This document shows, piece by piece, positions 9,801 through 17,318 of a DNA stretch of 64,000 nucleotides (position 1 is the stretch's first letter; each line of letters opens with the position of its first letter). Position numbers and translations under genes: made by a program. This DNA is from Endozoicomonas_A sp049275935 (GTDB lineage: Bacteria; Pseudomonadota; Gammaproteobacteria; Pseudomonadales; Endozoicomonadaceae): assembly GCF_049275935.1 (NCBI RefSeq), contig NZ_CP184830.1, positions 3,844,001 through 3,908,000 on the forward strand, written 5' to 3'. The notes beneath the pieces are model-generated. The model was not told the DNA's origin. It did not search any database and was given only the letters and a program-made list of their open reading frames with translations.

Positions 9801-10326
9801 AGGTGGTTACTTGCCTGAGAAATGTGTGCTGCTTAAGACCAAAGTTGGTGAGGAACTTTACTACGGAAAAAAATGTTTTTTTTGCAACCTCATTCTTCGT
9901 TTAAAAGAAGGCTATACAAAGAAAGACTGGGTTTATGTGGTTGACTTGATTACCCCTATGGATTCTGGTCCGTCAACCCTGCTGCCTTACGATTCCCCCG
10001 AGCTGGCTTCCGGTAGTCCGACCCTCGCCAGACCGCTTACTAGCATTATGATTGACGAACTCAACCTGGCGGTCGGTCAGGCTGCTGGCCCTGCCCGTGC
10101 ACTGATGGCAATGATGCGCATTAATGTCCTGGCAGCCCTTGAATCTTCAGAGCCAAAGCTTGATTCCATATCAGGCATTGTACTTATGCACGTTGTGGAG
10201 CGTCTTCAGGACAGTTACCCCGATCCAGCCCTGGACAAAATGGCCAGCATTTTACGCTCCAGGGCATTTAACAGGGTTGCTTACGAAGAGATACCTGTGC
10301 CTGACCCGGACGTTTCCACGGCATAA
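6895..10326 (+). CDS. Large orphan protein with nucleotidyltransferase-like C-terminal region
   Basis: The protein is 1143 residues, has no signal peptide or clear membrane span, and is not one I recognise. The first 120 residues are rich in Ser, Pro and Gln and look disordered. The middle (about 120-860) is mainly helical. The C-terminal part carries a pattern like a polymerase-beta-type nucleotidyltransferase: a Gly-Ser pair in VYLGSRAY (G898, S899), PRDTDLLVL (D941, D943), and a third acidic residue in YVVDLITP (D1017). The spacing between the Gly-Ser and the Asp pair is longer than usual, so this is tentative. No strong ribosome binding site precedes the ATG. Size, disordered N-terminus and isolation suit a secreted effector or surface toxin, but no secretion signal proves it. 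Confidence 0.7.
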   Translation: MQNIENTSAPPFYPQPDPEECNTQRCSEGLEDIGSTTAINPESQFQSSDQSNDPAYCKPSGFPLSERQAAIRSVEQKYHTPDLTSAIDQGQPEQSSACLSPLEVLLGPLPDDIILDTLPCFHKAPSSPSEEITIEDVQNFRQELLKFQMKLDQEFFDRKFLDTDALQFHSLIYNRLALLKRLANKYQVLKESSYKIVDWFNTIKLADKSQYVLLSKQLFLSDDMSNVTRQLVQNYRVLGKMLCLWSPKDTSPGQQSISFLSESIVCHLSCIYSFVESMIRHADFRRNIALRAPVEPKIRKHHSILHAPPRKRSNSVASESRRLSEGISNLLTTVASATLEIQSKKDSQDIVKIASGCLFSSIDRYRNEGYDQEFQPVCVDKKMIAQHLFCAELFHAALMSERWDVINKVCETTSRIVFHNDYSLEKVIQGLKKDNTKGINIESWHDGLNEYSQTRCYPLNRYFELGIEASSIYLSTLLAHKESVTENQSPLIKIKKTEELQHIFNVLSPWATQLQELGLLTNEAVESCKYHHRLSLAKLRIQTLTNNHEVAIRNSFNEVKKVIVQGTATDGITNDNPQQLPESLKSLLAQTLIQNNDILKLINKECDIYNPGINITELDRKSCEWLINIFANIAQSPHSELLLTFSHCSYYCAMLIEHICECASIFSDLEGCITSIQTSDPSSSLKETKEKWKEKIKANASGIKEKIDQFDKINQNIQTCFRDAFRQLNKIREQVITGQDKCLKIVLFESIKATLYHGLRQLQHLNTGLVTVSSKRIDILKSEFPTIANLEQATVSCRKKINKNIAFIAGCVKDLDNSKELSLVKITGNNEPNPVHFKNGRFNKQASKKPDTLANFVVNTFFRVDTQETLETRAYFHEQIASEVQALNHNNKPVVYLGSRAYQTQVQSRWGSQALKRVTGSDLLPGEISREIIERSVTPRDTDLLVLNKEQFSEIIGRLYNRLEEAARAGGYLPEKCVLLKTKVGEELYYGKKCFFCNLILRLKEGYTKKDWVYVVDLITPMDSGPSTLLPYDSPELASGSPTLARPLTSIMIDELNLAVGQAAGPARALMAMMRINVLAALESSEPKLDSISGIVLMHVVERLQDSYPDPALDKMASILRSRAFNRVAYEEIPVPDPDVSTA

Positions 10327-10368
10327 AAGAGCGTTGTTGGAGAGGGCCAGAAAGCGTTCTCCTGAACC

Positions 10369-11061
10369 TCAGGCAGGTAAGAGCTCAAGCACAGAGTGGC
10401 CCCAGTCATCCTGCCAGATATCTGCTTTTTTAACGGACAAGGGTTCTTTAAAGTCAGGACCATTGATCACCAGTGTGTGAAAGTCGCCTTCTTCTCCAGT
10501 GGGGCAGATGCCTCTGGCTTCTATCTCATCGGCCAGTGAGGGTGTCAGTATTCGTCCGAGAAAACTTTGATCCAGTGATTCATTCTTGATGCTGACAATC
10601 AGGGCCTCCTGGCCCACCGAGAACATATCTTTCAGAAGCTGTTTGCGGCTGTAGTGCCAGAGTGGGTAACAGGTCTGGATAGAAGTATCTTTGAGAATAC
10701 GATCGTACCAATCCTTGTGGGCATCCAGGTCGATATCACCAAAAGCAAGGTGACTGGCAGAATACTCACTGATAGCGGTTGCCAGTGCCTTTTTTAATCC
10801 CTGTTCATAACCTCCAAACCCGGCAGAGCCAAAAATGATTGGGGTTCCCAGACAATCAGCCTGAGTCTGAAGAACCTCCTGGTGCAGTCCATGGGCACTG
10901 GTTCTCTGTTCACCTTCTCTGAGCATAGTGAGCAGACAGGCGGGTTTGGCGCCACTCTGACTGGAAATCCATCGAGCAAAGCAACCATCCTTGCCGCCAC
11001 TCCAGGAAGTGGCAAAAAGAGATCTTGAAGAGGGCAATGAAGCCTGGGGAGAAATATTCAT
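10369..11061 (-). CDS. Dph6-like ATP pyrophosphatase
   Basis: The protein is 230 residues. It has the PP-loop SWSGGKDGCFA (near residue 20), which binds ATP pyrophosphate, and the C-terminal family motif GICPTGEEGDFHTLV (near residue 190). This places it with diphthine-ammonia ligase (Dph6)-related proteins. Bacteria lack diphthamide on EF-G, so the true substrate is unknown; the chemistry is likely ATP-dependent amidation through an adenylate. Its ATG shares one base with the stop of pxpA, making it the fourth gene of the 5-oxoprolinase operon, which suggests a role in amide or lactam metabolism. Confidence 0.8.
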   Translation of the reverse strand: MNISPQASLPSSRSLFATSWSGGKDGCFARWISSQSGAKPACLLTMLREGEQRTSAHGLHQEVLQTQADCLGTPIIFGSAGFGGYEQGLKKALATAISEYSASHLAFGDIDLDAHKDWYDRILKDTSIQTCYPLWHYSRKQLLKDMFSVGQEALIVSIKNESLDQSFLGRILTPSLADEIEARGICPTGEEGDFHTLVINGPDFKEPLSVKKADIWQDDWGHSVLELLPA

Positions 11062-11840
11062 TACTGCGCCTGAATCGTTTGAATGGTGATGCCCTGTGCC
11101 CGGAGAAATCGTTCACAGCCACGGACAAAGTCCAGAGCCCGGGGACCATCGCCATGTATGCACAGGGTCTCGGCCTGGATAGCAATTGTGCGGCCATCCA
11201 CTGACGTCACTTGTTTGTGTAATACCATGTCTCTGATCTGGTCGAGGGACTTTTGCTGGTCTTCAATCATTGCGCCGTCCTGATCTCTGGGGGTTAGCTG
11301 GCCAGTAATCTGGTAGCTGCGGTCGGCAAAGACTTCGCTGGCGGTCTTCAGGCCAATGGCTTCAGCCTGAGATATAAGGCAACTACCGGCTAACCCATAG
11401 AGAATCAGTTCCGGATTAAATTGATAAACCGCTTCGGCTATGGCTTTGGCAAGGTCCGGGTTACGGGCGGCCATATTGTACAGAGCTCCGTGAGGTTTGA
11501 CATGGTGAAGTTGACCGCCTTGTGCCGTCACAAAAGCGCTTAATGCGCCTGTCTGGTAAAGTGTCAGGTTATAGGCATCTTCGGGGCTGATGTGCATGTT
11601 TCTGCGACCAAAGCCCTGAAGGTCTGGTAAACCGGGATGAGCACCGACGGCAACACTGTGTTCCAAAGCCAGTTTTACCGTGTTGGCCATGATATTCGGA
11701 TCACCCCCATGAAAGCCGCAGGCAATGTTGGCAGAACTGATATACGGCATGATTCCAGTATCGTTTCCCAGCCTGTACTGGCCAAAGCTTTCACCCATGT
11801 CGCAGTTCAGATCCAGTGTCAGAGCTTTATCAGTAATCAT
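11061..11840 (-). CDS. pxpA: 5-oxoprolinase subunit A
   Basis: The protein is 259 residues, the usual length for the LamB/YcsF family. Family motifs are LDLNCDMGESFGQY at the N-terminus, SANIACGFHGGDP (near residue 38) and GAHPGLPDLQGFGRR (near residue 66). With PxpB and PxpC it opens 5-oxo-L-proline (pyroglutamate) to glutamate with ATP, removing a product of spontaneous glutamine cyclisation. It follows pxpC with an 11-base overlap and runs directly into the Dph6-like gene. Confidence 0.92.
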   Translation of the reverse strand: MITDKALTLDLNCDMGESFGQYRLGNDTGIMPYISSANIACGFHGGDPNIMANTVKLALEHSVAVGAHPGLPDLQGFGRRNMHISPEDAYNLTLYQTGALSAFVTAQGGQLHHVKPHGALYNMAARNPDLAKAIAEAVYQFNPELILYGLAGSCLISQAEAIGLKTASEVFADRSYQITGQLTPRDQDGAMIEDQQKSLDQIRDMVLHKQVTSVDGRTIAIQAETLCIHGDGPRALDFVRGCERFLRAQGITIQTIQAQ

Positions 11841-12816
11841 TTTGGTTTCGGTTCCAATAATATTCAGCCGCTATGGCCAGACGGTTCAGGCCGATTCTCT
11901 GTTTTACCAGTTCCCGTTGTGCTTCTTCCACAGTGACTTCCTGAAAGGTCAGTGTGTCCGATGGCTTCAGCTGGGCGACTCTGGGCAAGTCCGCAGAGAT
12001 GATGTTCCCGATTTTGGGATATCCGCCAGTGGGCTGACAATCACTCATCAGAATAATGGGTTGACCATCCGGAGGGATCTGAATGGAACCCATGGCTGTC
12101 CCCTCTGTGATCAGATTTCCGGGATAGCTGCTTTTGATCTTTTGACCACAGAGACGATAACCCATCCGGTCAGAATCCGGGCGGACAGAGTAGCTCTGGT
12201 TCTGGAAAACATTCAAGCCTGGGCCGGAGAACCATGACGTTTGTGGACCCCGGATATAACGAACAGGCTGAACATGTTTCTGATCCTCAAGATACTGTGT
12301 AAACCTGTGGCCCACAGCAATATCAGGTTTGAAATTTTTCTTTGCTGCCCAGCTGTTAAAGCCAAGCCGGTCGTTCTCTTTCAGTGCCCGGCCGCCAAGG
12401 CCACCGATACCAGCTCTCAGATAAGTACTGCAACTTCCCAACACTTCCCGAGCCTGAAAGCCGTTTTTAATCGCCAGATAGCCCCGGCAGCCTGTTCTGA
12501 GACTGGCAATTTTCAGTGTTTGCCCTGCTTTAACGGCGGTTACGAAGTTGCTGGCGATGGGATGGGTATCCACGGTGGCATCGGCACTTCCTCCACTAAG
12601 ACAGATTACAGTGGACTTATGAAATTCCAGAGTGGGTCCTGTCAAAGTGAATTCCAGCAGTGGGGCATTCTCAGGGTTACCCAGTATCAGATTAGCGACT
12701 CTGGCTGCCAGGGAGTCCATAGCGCCACAGGTTGATAGGCCCAGGTTCCGGAGGCCATACCTGCCCAGATCCTGGAGGCTGGTCAGCATTCCGGGTTGTT
12801 TGACGGTCAGGCTCAC
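11830..12816 (-). CDS. pxpC: 5-oxoprolinase subunit C (biotin-dependent carboxylase-like domain)
   Basis: The protein is 328 residues. Its N-terminus (PGMLTSLQDLGRYGLRNLG, then CGAMDSLAARVANLILGN) is typical of PxpC/KipA proteins. C-terminal motifs IPPDGQPIILMSDCQPTGGY and NIISADLPRVAQL also match. It forms the 5-oxoprolinase complex with PxpA and PxpB. Its start overlaps the pxpB stop by 4 bases and its end overlaps the pxpA start, so the three are made together. Confidence 0.92.
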   Translation of the reverse strand: MSLTVKQPGMLTSLQDLGRYGLRNLGLSTCGAMDSLAARVANLILGNPENAPLLEFTLTGPTLEFHKSTVICLSGGSADATVDTHPIASNFVTAVKAGQTLKIASLRTGCRGYLAIKNGFQAREVLGSCSTYLRAGIGGLGGRALKENDRLGFNSWAAKKNFKPDIAVGHRFTQYLEDQKHVQPVRYIRGPQTSWFSGPGLNVFQNQSYSVRPDSDRMGYRLCGQKIKSSYPGNLITEGTAMGSIQIPPDGQPIILMSDCQPTGGYPKIGNIISADLPRVAQLKPSDTLTFQEVTVEEAQRELVKQRIGLNRLAIAAEYYWNRNQNDY

Positions 12817-13514
12817 CTTTGCGCCTCCATTTCCTGATGCTCTCTGGAGGAAATAGCGGTGAATTTTACTCTGTCACCGGGCTTGAGCAGGGTGGGGTGG
12901 TCGTTACTGAAGTCCACCAGAGAAACAGGGGTGTGGCCTATCAGCTGCCAGCCTCCGGGAGTGGAAAGAGGGTAGATACCTGTCTGCTCACCGGCAATGC
13001 CAACGGAGCCAGCCGGTATCGACAGACGTGGGTTTTCAAGTCTGTGTATCGATAGTCTTTTATTCATTCCACCCAGAAAGGGAAAACCCGGAGCAAAGCC
13101 AAGAAAGTAAACGTCGTAAGTCGCTGAAGTGTGAAGATCAATCACTTTTTCAGTTTTTAAGCGACAGTGTTTGGCTACACGATCCAGGTCCGGAGCAAAG
13201 CTGCTTTCGTAGCAGACTGGTATTTCAACAAGATTGCCAACGTTTGTCTGACCCACCTTGAGTGTTTGCAGGAGGTTGAGTATTTTTTCTTTCAAAGCTT
13301 CATAAGGTGTTGCTGATTGAATCTGGCAGGGATCGTAATAGACGGTCAAAGTTGTGTAAGCCGGAACTATCTCAATTATTTCAGGGGATGCCGCTTCGAG
13401 AACTTGTTTTGCCGCCGTGTGAACGATCAGGTTTATTTTGGGACTGATCCGGTCACCAAAACACAGCATTAGAGCTGAGTCACCCAGAGGGAAGCACTCA
13501 CAGGGATGGTTCAT
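12813..13514 (-). CDS. pxpB: 5-oxoprolinase subunit B
   Basis: The protein is 233 residues, as usual for PxpB/KipI. The signature YFLGFAPGFPFLGGM and the following PRLSIPAGSVGIAGEQTGIYP and PGGWQLIGHTP segments are present. It is the first gene of the operon pxpB-pxpC-pxpA-Dph6-like. KipI homologues in Bacillus inhibit a sporulation kinase, but with all three subunits present the 5-oxoprolinase role is preferred. The 199-base divergent gap upstream (13515-13713) should hold its promoter. Confidence 0.92.
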   Translation of the reverse strand: MNHPCECFPLGDSALMLCFGDRISPKINLIVHTAAKQVLEAASPEIIEIVPAYTTLTVYYDPCQIQSATPYEALKEKILNLLQTLKVGQTNVGNLVEIPVCYESSFAPDLDRVAKHCRLKTEKVIDLHTSATYDVYFLGFAPGFPFLGGMNKRLSIHRLENPRLSIPAGSVGIAGEQTGIYPLSTPGGWQLIGHTPVSLVDFSNDHPTLLKPGDRVKFTAISSREHQEMEAQR

Positions 13515-13713
13515 ATTATCGTCATATTCTCAAAGTCTGCAGCCGATTCTAACATAGGATTGGGTTATCAAGCGTTAGTCGTCGGAGAGAGTAAATCTAC
13601 CAAATGCGAACGTCTGGCATCCAGAGGCTGAAGGCGATGTTGGTCTCGGACGGGTATGAGGCGTATACTGCCGGTTTTGTATTTTCCCTGTCTTACTCTC
13701 TGATCCACTTTAT

Positions 13714-14928
13714 ATGACTCAGACCATAGAAACAGATGTTGTTGTAATTGGCGGAGGCATTGCCGGTCTCTGGCTGTTCAATACCCTCAATCAGCAAGGC
13801 TATAAAGCCCTTCTGCTGGAGAATGCTACCCTCGGCGGTGGTCAGACGATCAAATCCCAGGGGATCGTTCATGGCGGGACCAAGTACACTTTGACCGGCA
13901 CTCTGACCAAGGCGGCAGAGTGTATTGTCGGCATGCCAGACCGCTGGCGCAAGGCTCTCAGGGGGGAAGGTGAGGTTGATCTGTCGGGAGCCGTTATACT
14001 CTCTGAGTTCCAGTATCTATGGTCTCCCGGTGATGTGGGTTCCAGGCTTACTACGTTTTTCGCCAGCAAGGCTTTGCGCGGTCGGGTGGAGCAGTTGAAG
14101 AAACCGGAGGATTTTCCTGATATTTTTCGTCATGAAGCGTTTCTGGGCAAAGTCTATCAGCTCAATGAGATCGTGCTGGATATCCGGACGGTCATCGATG
14201 CATTGGTGAAAGGTCTGGAAGATCGGATTCTCAAGGTGGACTGGTCTGAAAACACCCGTATTGTCACTGAAGGCAAAAAAATAGATTTCATCGAGCATAC
14301 CTTTGGAGGCAAAACCCTGCAAATCAGGGCCAGCAAGTTTGTTACCACGGCGGGCGAAGGCACAGAGGACCTGATAAAACTCTGGGGACTCTCCCGGCCA
14401 GAGATGCAGAGAAGGCCGCTTCATATGGTTATGGTTCGGCATCGTCATCCTGAGCCGCTCTTCGCGCATTGTCTGGGTACCAAACCCGTTCCAAGAATAA
14501 CAGTCACCAGCCATCCGGATGGTGAAGGCAGCTGGGTCTGGTATCTGGGGGGCGAAATTGCGGAAGACGGGATGGAACGCACACCGGAACAACAGATCCG
14601 GGTGGCCCGGCGTGAGCTGACTGCATTATTGCCATGGGTTAATCTGGACGATGCCCAATGGGCGACGATGTTTGTAAACCGGGCCGAACCCAGACAGAGC
14701 AGACTGCTGAGACCGGATGCCGCATTCATTCATGAGATAGAAAACGGCATTGTTTCCTGGCCGACCAAGCTGGCGCTGGCACCCAACCTTTCTGATGAGG
14801 TCATTAAAGTGTTGAACAAGCAGCAAGTCTCACCCTCTGGCAATGAAGGCTTTGCTTTGCCAGAGGGTGTTCAGCATCCTGAAATTTGCCAACCCTTCTG
14901 GAGTGGGGCATTCATCGATCATGACTGA
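13714..14928 (+). CDS. FAD-dependent oxidoreductase (DAO family)
   Basis: The protein is 404 residues. The N-terminus has a Rossmann dinucleotide fold VVVIGGGIAGLWLFNTL (residues 9-25), then LLENATLGGGQTIKSQGIVHGG, which resembles glycerol-3-phosphate dehydrogenase and D-amino-acid oxidase proteins. The electron donor is not recognisable. Its end overlaps the aldo/keto reductase gene by 8 bases, so the two are translationally coupled and likely act on related compounds. It lies divergent to the 5-oxoprolinase operon. Confidence 0.75.
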   Translation: MTQTIETDVVVIGGGIAGLWLFNTLNQQGYKALLLENATLGGGQTIKSQGIVHGGTKYTLTGTLTKAAECIVGMPDRWRKALRGEGEVDLSGAVILSEFQYLWSPGDVGSRLTTFFASKALRGRVEQLKKPEDFPDIFRHEAFLGKVYQLNEIVLDIRTVIDALVKGLEDRILKVDWSENTRIVTEGKKIDFIEHTFGGKTLQIRASKFVTTAGEGTEDLIKLWGLSRPEMQRRPLHMVMVRHRHPEPLFAHCLGTKPVPRITVTSHPDGEGSWVWYLGGEIAEDGMERTPEQQIRVARRELTALLPWVNLDDAQWATMFVNRAEPRQSRLLRPDAAFIHEIENGIVSWPTKLALAPNLSDEVIKVLNKQQVSPSGNEGFALPEGVQHPEICQPFWSGAFIDHD

Positions 14929-15730
14929 TTACAGGCTTGAGACAAGAACCATTGCAGGCACCGATATTCGGGTTTCTCCCATCGGTTTCGGAACCGTAAA
15001 GCTGGGCAGGGATCAGGGCGTAAAATACCCATCCGGATTCAGGATTCCGGATGATAGCGAGGCCAGAGAGCTTCTGAAACTGGCACAAACCCTGGGTATT
15101 AATCTGCTGGACACAGCACCAGCCTACGGCACCAGTGAAGAAAGATTGGGGTCTTTGTTAAAAGGTCAGAGAGACAACTGGGTTATCTGCAGTAAAGTCG
15201 GAGAAGAGTTTGAGAACGGTGAGTCTCGTTTTGATTTCACACCGGAACATATTCGCTTCAGCATCGAGAGAAGTCTGAAACGGCTGAATACTGATTGGAT
15301 TGAAATGGTGCTGGTCCATTCCAATGGTGATGACGTCAATATTATTCAGCAATATGGCTGTCTGGAAGTACTGGAAGCGTTAAAAAAAGAGGGCAAGATT
15401 CTGGCGTCAGGCATGTCTACCAAAACTGTTGAAGGCGGCATTATGGCGCTGGAAAAGTCGGATATCGCCATGGTGACTTATAACTTGAAGGAGCAGGCTG
15501 AGAAACCGGTACTTGATTACGCTCTCCGGAACGATAAGGGCATTCTGATCAAGAAAGCTCTGGCCAGTGGGCATGTTTGTCTGGAAGGTGAAGATCCGGT
15601 GGAGAAAAGCATGGAGTTGGTTTTCTCACATCCTGCGACCTCGGCGGCAGTGATTGGCACTATTAATCCGTTACACCTCAAGAGTAATGCAGAGTCGTGC
15701 GCCAGAGTCATCAGACTTCTTGAGAGCTGA
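14921..15730 (+). CDS. Aldo/keto reductase
   Basis: The protein is 269 residues from the ATG at 14921, which overlaps the end of the FAD oxidoreductase gene. Aldo/keto reductase features are VSPIGFGTVKLG near the start, LLDTAPAYGTSEERLG (catalytic Asp and Tyr, near residue 65), VICSKVG (lysine), and LVHSNGDD (the position of the usual His). The C-terminal AAVIGTINPLHL segment is the NADP-binding end. It reduces aldehydes or ketones with NADPH; the substrate is unknown. An upstream in-frame ATG at 14843 would lie deep in the previous gene and is not preferred. Confidence 0.85.
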   Translation: MTDYRLETRTIAGTDIRVSPIGFGTVKLGRDQGVKYPSGFRIPDDSEARELLKLAQTLGINLLDTAPAYGTSEERLGSLLKGQRDNWVICSKVGEEFENGESRFDFTPEHIRFSIERSLKRLNTDWIEMVLVHSNGDDVNIIQQYGCLEVLEALKKEGKILASGMSTKTVEGGIMALEKSDIAMVTYNLKEQAEKPVLDYALRNDKGILIKKALASGHVCLEGEDPVEKSMELVFSHPATSAAVIGTINPLHLKSNAESCARVIRLLES

Positions 15731-15763
15731 TTCTCTGGCGGCCAGGTTAGAGAAAAAAGGTTT

Positions 15764-17155
15764 TTATTGGCGCGGGGTTGTGATGTTTTCATAGGCCGCA
15801 TTCATCGCTTCAGCAGGTGTCAGTGACCGGTTTTCTGCAATGAATCCAGCTGCATGCTGACACAGGGATGCGTACTGGTCAAAGCTCCAGCCTGCGTCTC
15901 TGTAAGCTGAAAAATCTTTACCCAGAAGGTTAACTAACTCTCGTGAATTACAGAAAGTCTGCAGTTCCTTCAGATAATCACCTAGTAGGCCTGCTTCACG
16001 TGACAGCTCTGGCCTCTCTTTTTTCAGGGCTGCAAGAGAAGCATCGAAAGGAATGGCGGGTGCTACTCTTCCAGGTGGCTTATGAGCTGCTTTGGCTTCA
16101 GGTTGAACCCTGTTTTCCTGAGCCGGTATAGATTGACTGACCGGTTGGCGCTTGCTGGAAGTTTGCTTGCTACTGAATGAATCTTTGCTAACAGGGTCTG
16201 AATGAATTCTTTCCTTGATACTCTCTCGGTATTCAGTGTTCAGGAAATGACCCTCTCCTTTCATGGCGTAGTTACGGTGCAGGCTTTTGAGGTCTTTTTG
16301 CGTAGCTTCTAAAATTCCCTGAACCTCATTTAAAGCACTCGCGATCTTGCTTTTTGTTTCAGGGGGTAATTGTTGACTCTTCATAGTTCTGTTCAGATTT
16401 TGCTTAATTTGGTGAGCCTGTTCAAAGCATTGGCAGGTCAGAATAGTCTGGGCCTGAATAGCAGAATATCGATTGTTGGGAGAAGAATATCCTTTTGAGT
16501 TGGGTAGTTCTTCCACCAGGCATTCAGTCAGTGCGGGATAAGATTTAAGCTGATCTCGAATAGAGTCAGGATAAGTGGAGTAATTCAGTTCTTGCCGCTC
16601 AGCCCTTAACGGTGCCATGCACTTATCCAGTGCATCTCTGAAAGACTGACCATGATCTGTGGTATTTTTTAGTGGCTGAGCGTTATCTCTTGCTTTCGAC
16701 AGCATCATAGAAAGACCGGCCTCCTTGAATGCTTTTTGAACATGAGGTTGCAAGGCTGCTTGTCCGGATTTTCTGGTCAGGTTAGCCAACAGGTCTTCCA
16801 ATTCACCCTTGTTTTTGGCGTGCTTGTCAATCACTTTCTGAACAGACTCAGAACTGCCATTTTTGTTGTTTACTGCTTTTTTGACATCATCCATTGCCAC
16901 CATAAACGCTTTGACGGCTTTCTTCTCAGTGGCTTTCTTTTCTTTCGCTGCGGCTTTATCAGAATTGCTGACACAGCGGGAGAAGAGGCTTTTTATCGGT
17001 AGTTTCTTGCCTTTCCCGTTTTGAGGGACGGTATTTTCGATGGAATATACTGAAGAGCCTTTATGGCGTCCCCTGGGTTTATCAACTTTCTGTTGAGCAT
17101 GTTCAGACCATGTCGGGCTGATAGAAATCTTTTCGCCGCCGTTGATAATACCCAT
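15764..17155 (-). CDS. Orphan charged helical protein, possible effector
   Basis: The protein is 463 residues and matches no family I know. It is rich in Lys, Glu, Gln and Ser, has no signal peptide or membrane span, and begins with a basic stretch (near residues 25-50). Residues 65-120 are lysine-rich helix. Residues 325-375 are a Pro/Ser/Gln-rich linker (SKRQPVSQSIPAQ and following). A small helical domain ends the protein. This layout is common in substrates of type III or other host-directed secretion systems, but no secretion gene is in the window. The gene stands alone, convergent with the aldo/keto reductase. Confidence 0.6.
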   Translation of the reverse strand: MGIINGGEKISISPTWSEHAQQKVDKPRGRHKGSSVYSIENTVPQNGKGKKLPIKSLFSRCVSNSDKAAAKEKKATEKKAVKAFMVAMDDVKKAVNNKNGSSESVQKVIDKHAKNKGELEDLLANLTRKSGQAALQPHVQKAFKEAGLSMMLSKARDNAQPLKNTTDHGQSFRDALDKCMAPLRAERQELNYSTYPDSIRDQLKSYPALTECLVEELPNSKGYSSPNNRYSAIQAQTILTCQCFEQAHQIKQNLNRTMKSQQLPPETKSKIASALNEVQGILEATQKDLKSLHRNYAMKGEGHFLNTEYRESIKERIHSDPVSKDSFSSKQTSSKRQPVSQSIPAQENRVQPEAKAAHKPPGRVAPAIPFDASLAALKKERPELSREAGLLGDYLKELQTFCNSRELVNLLGKDFSAYRDAGWSFDQYASLCQHAAGFIAENRSLTPAEAMNAAYENITTPRQ

Positions 17156-17286
17156 TACTCTATCCCTGAATCTTTGAGTGCTTTCAACTTATTATAGAGG
17201 GCGAAGTTCTGGAGAGTGGCTAGCCTTGGGTTTTGAAGAAGATAGCCGCTAACTGTCGAAAAGTTGGCGGCAATACTGTTGTTTTA

Positions 17287-17318
17287 TGATAAAAGTATCA
17301 AGTGATAAAAGTATCAAG
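17287..17318. repeat. Two tandem copies of a 16-bp unit at the hldE stop
   Basis: TGATAAAAGTATCAAG occurs at 17287-17302 and 17303-17318. The second copy overlaps the last codon and stop of hldE. Each unit holds a TGATA/TATCA palindrome. Confidence 0.9.
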
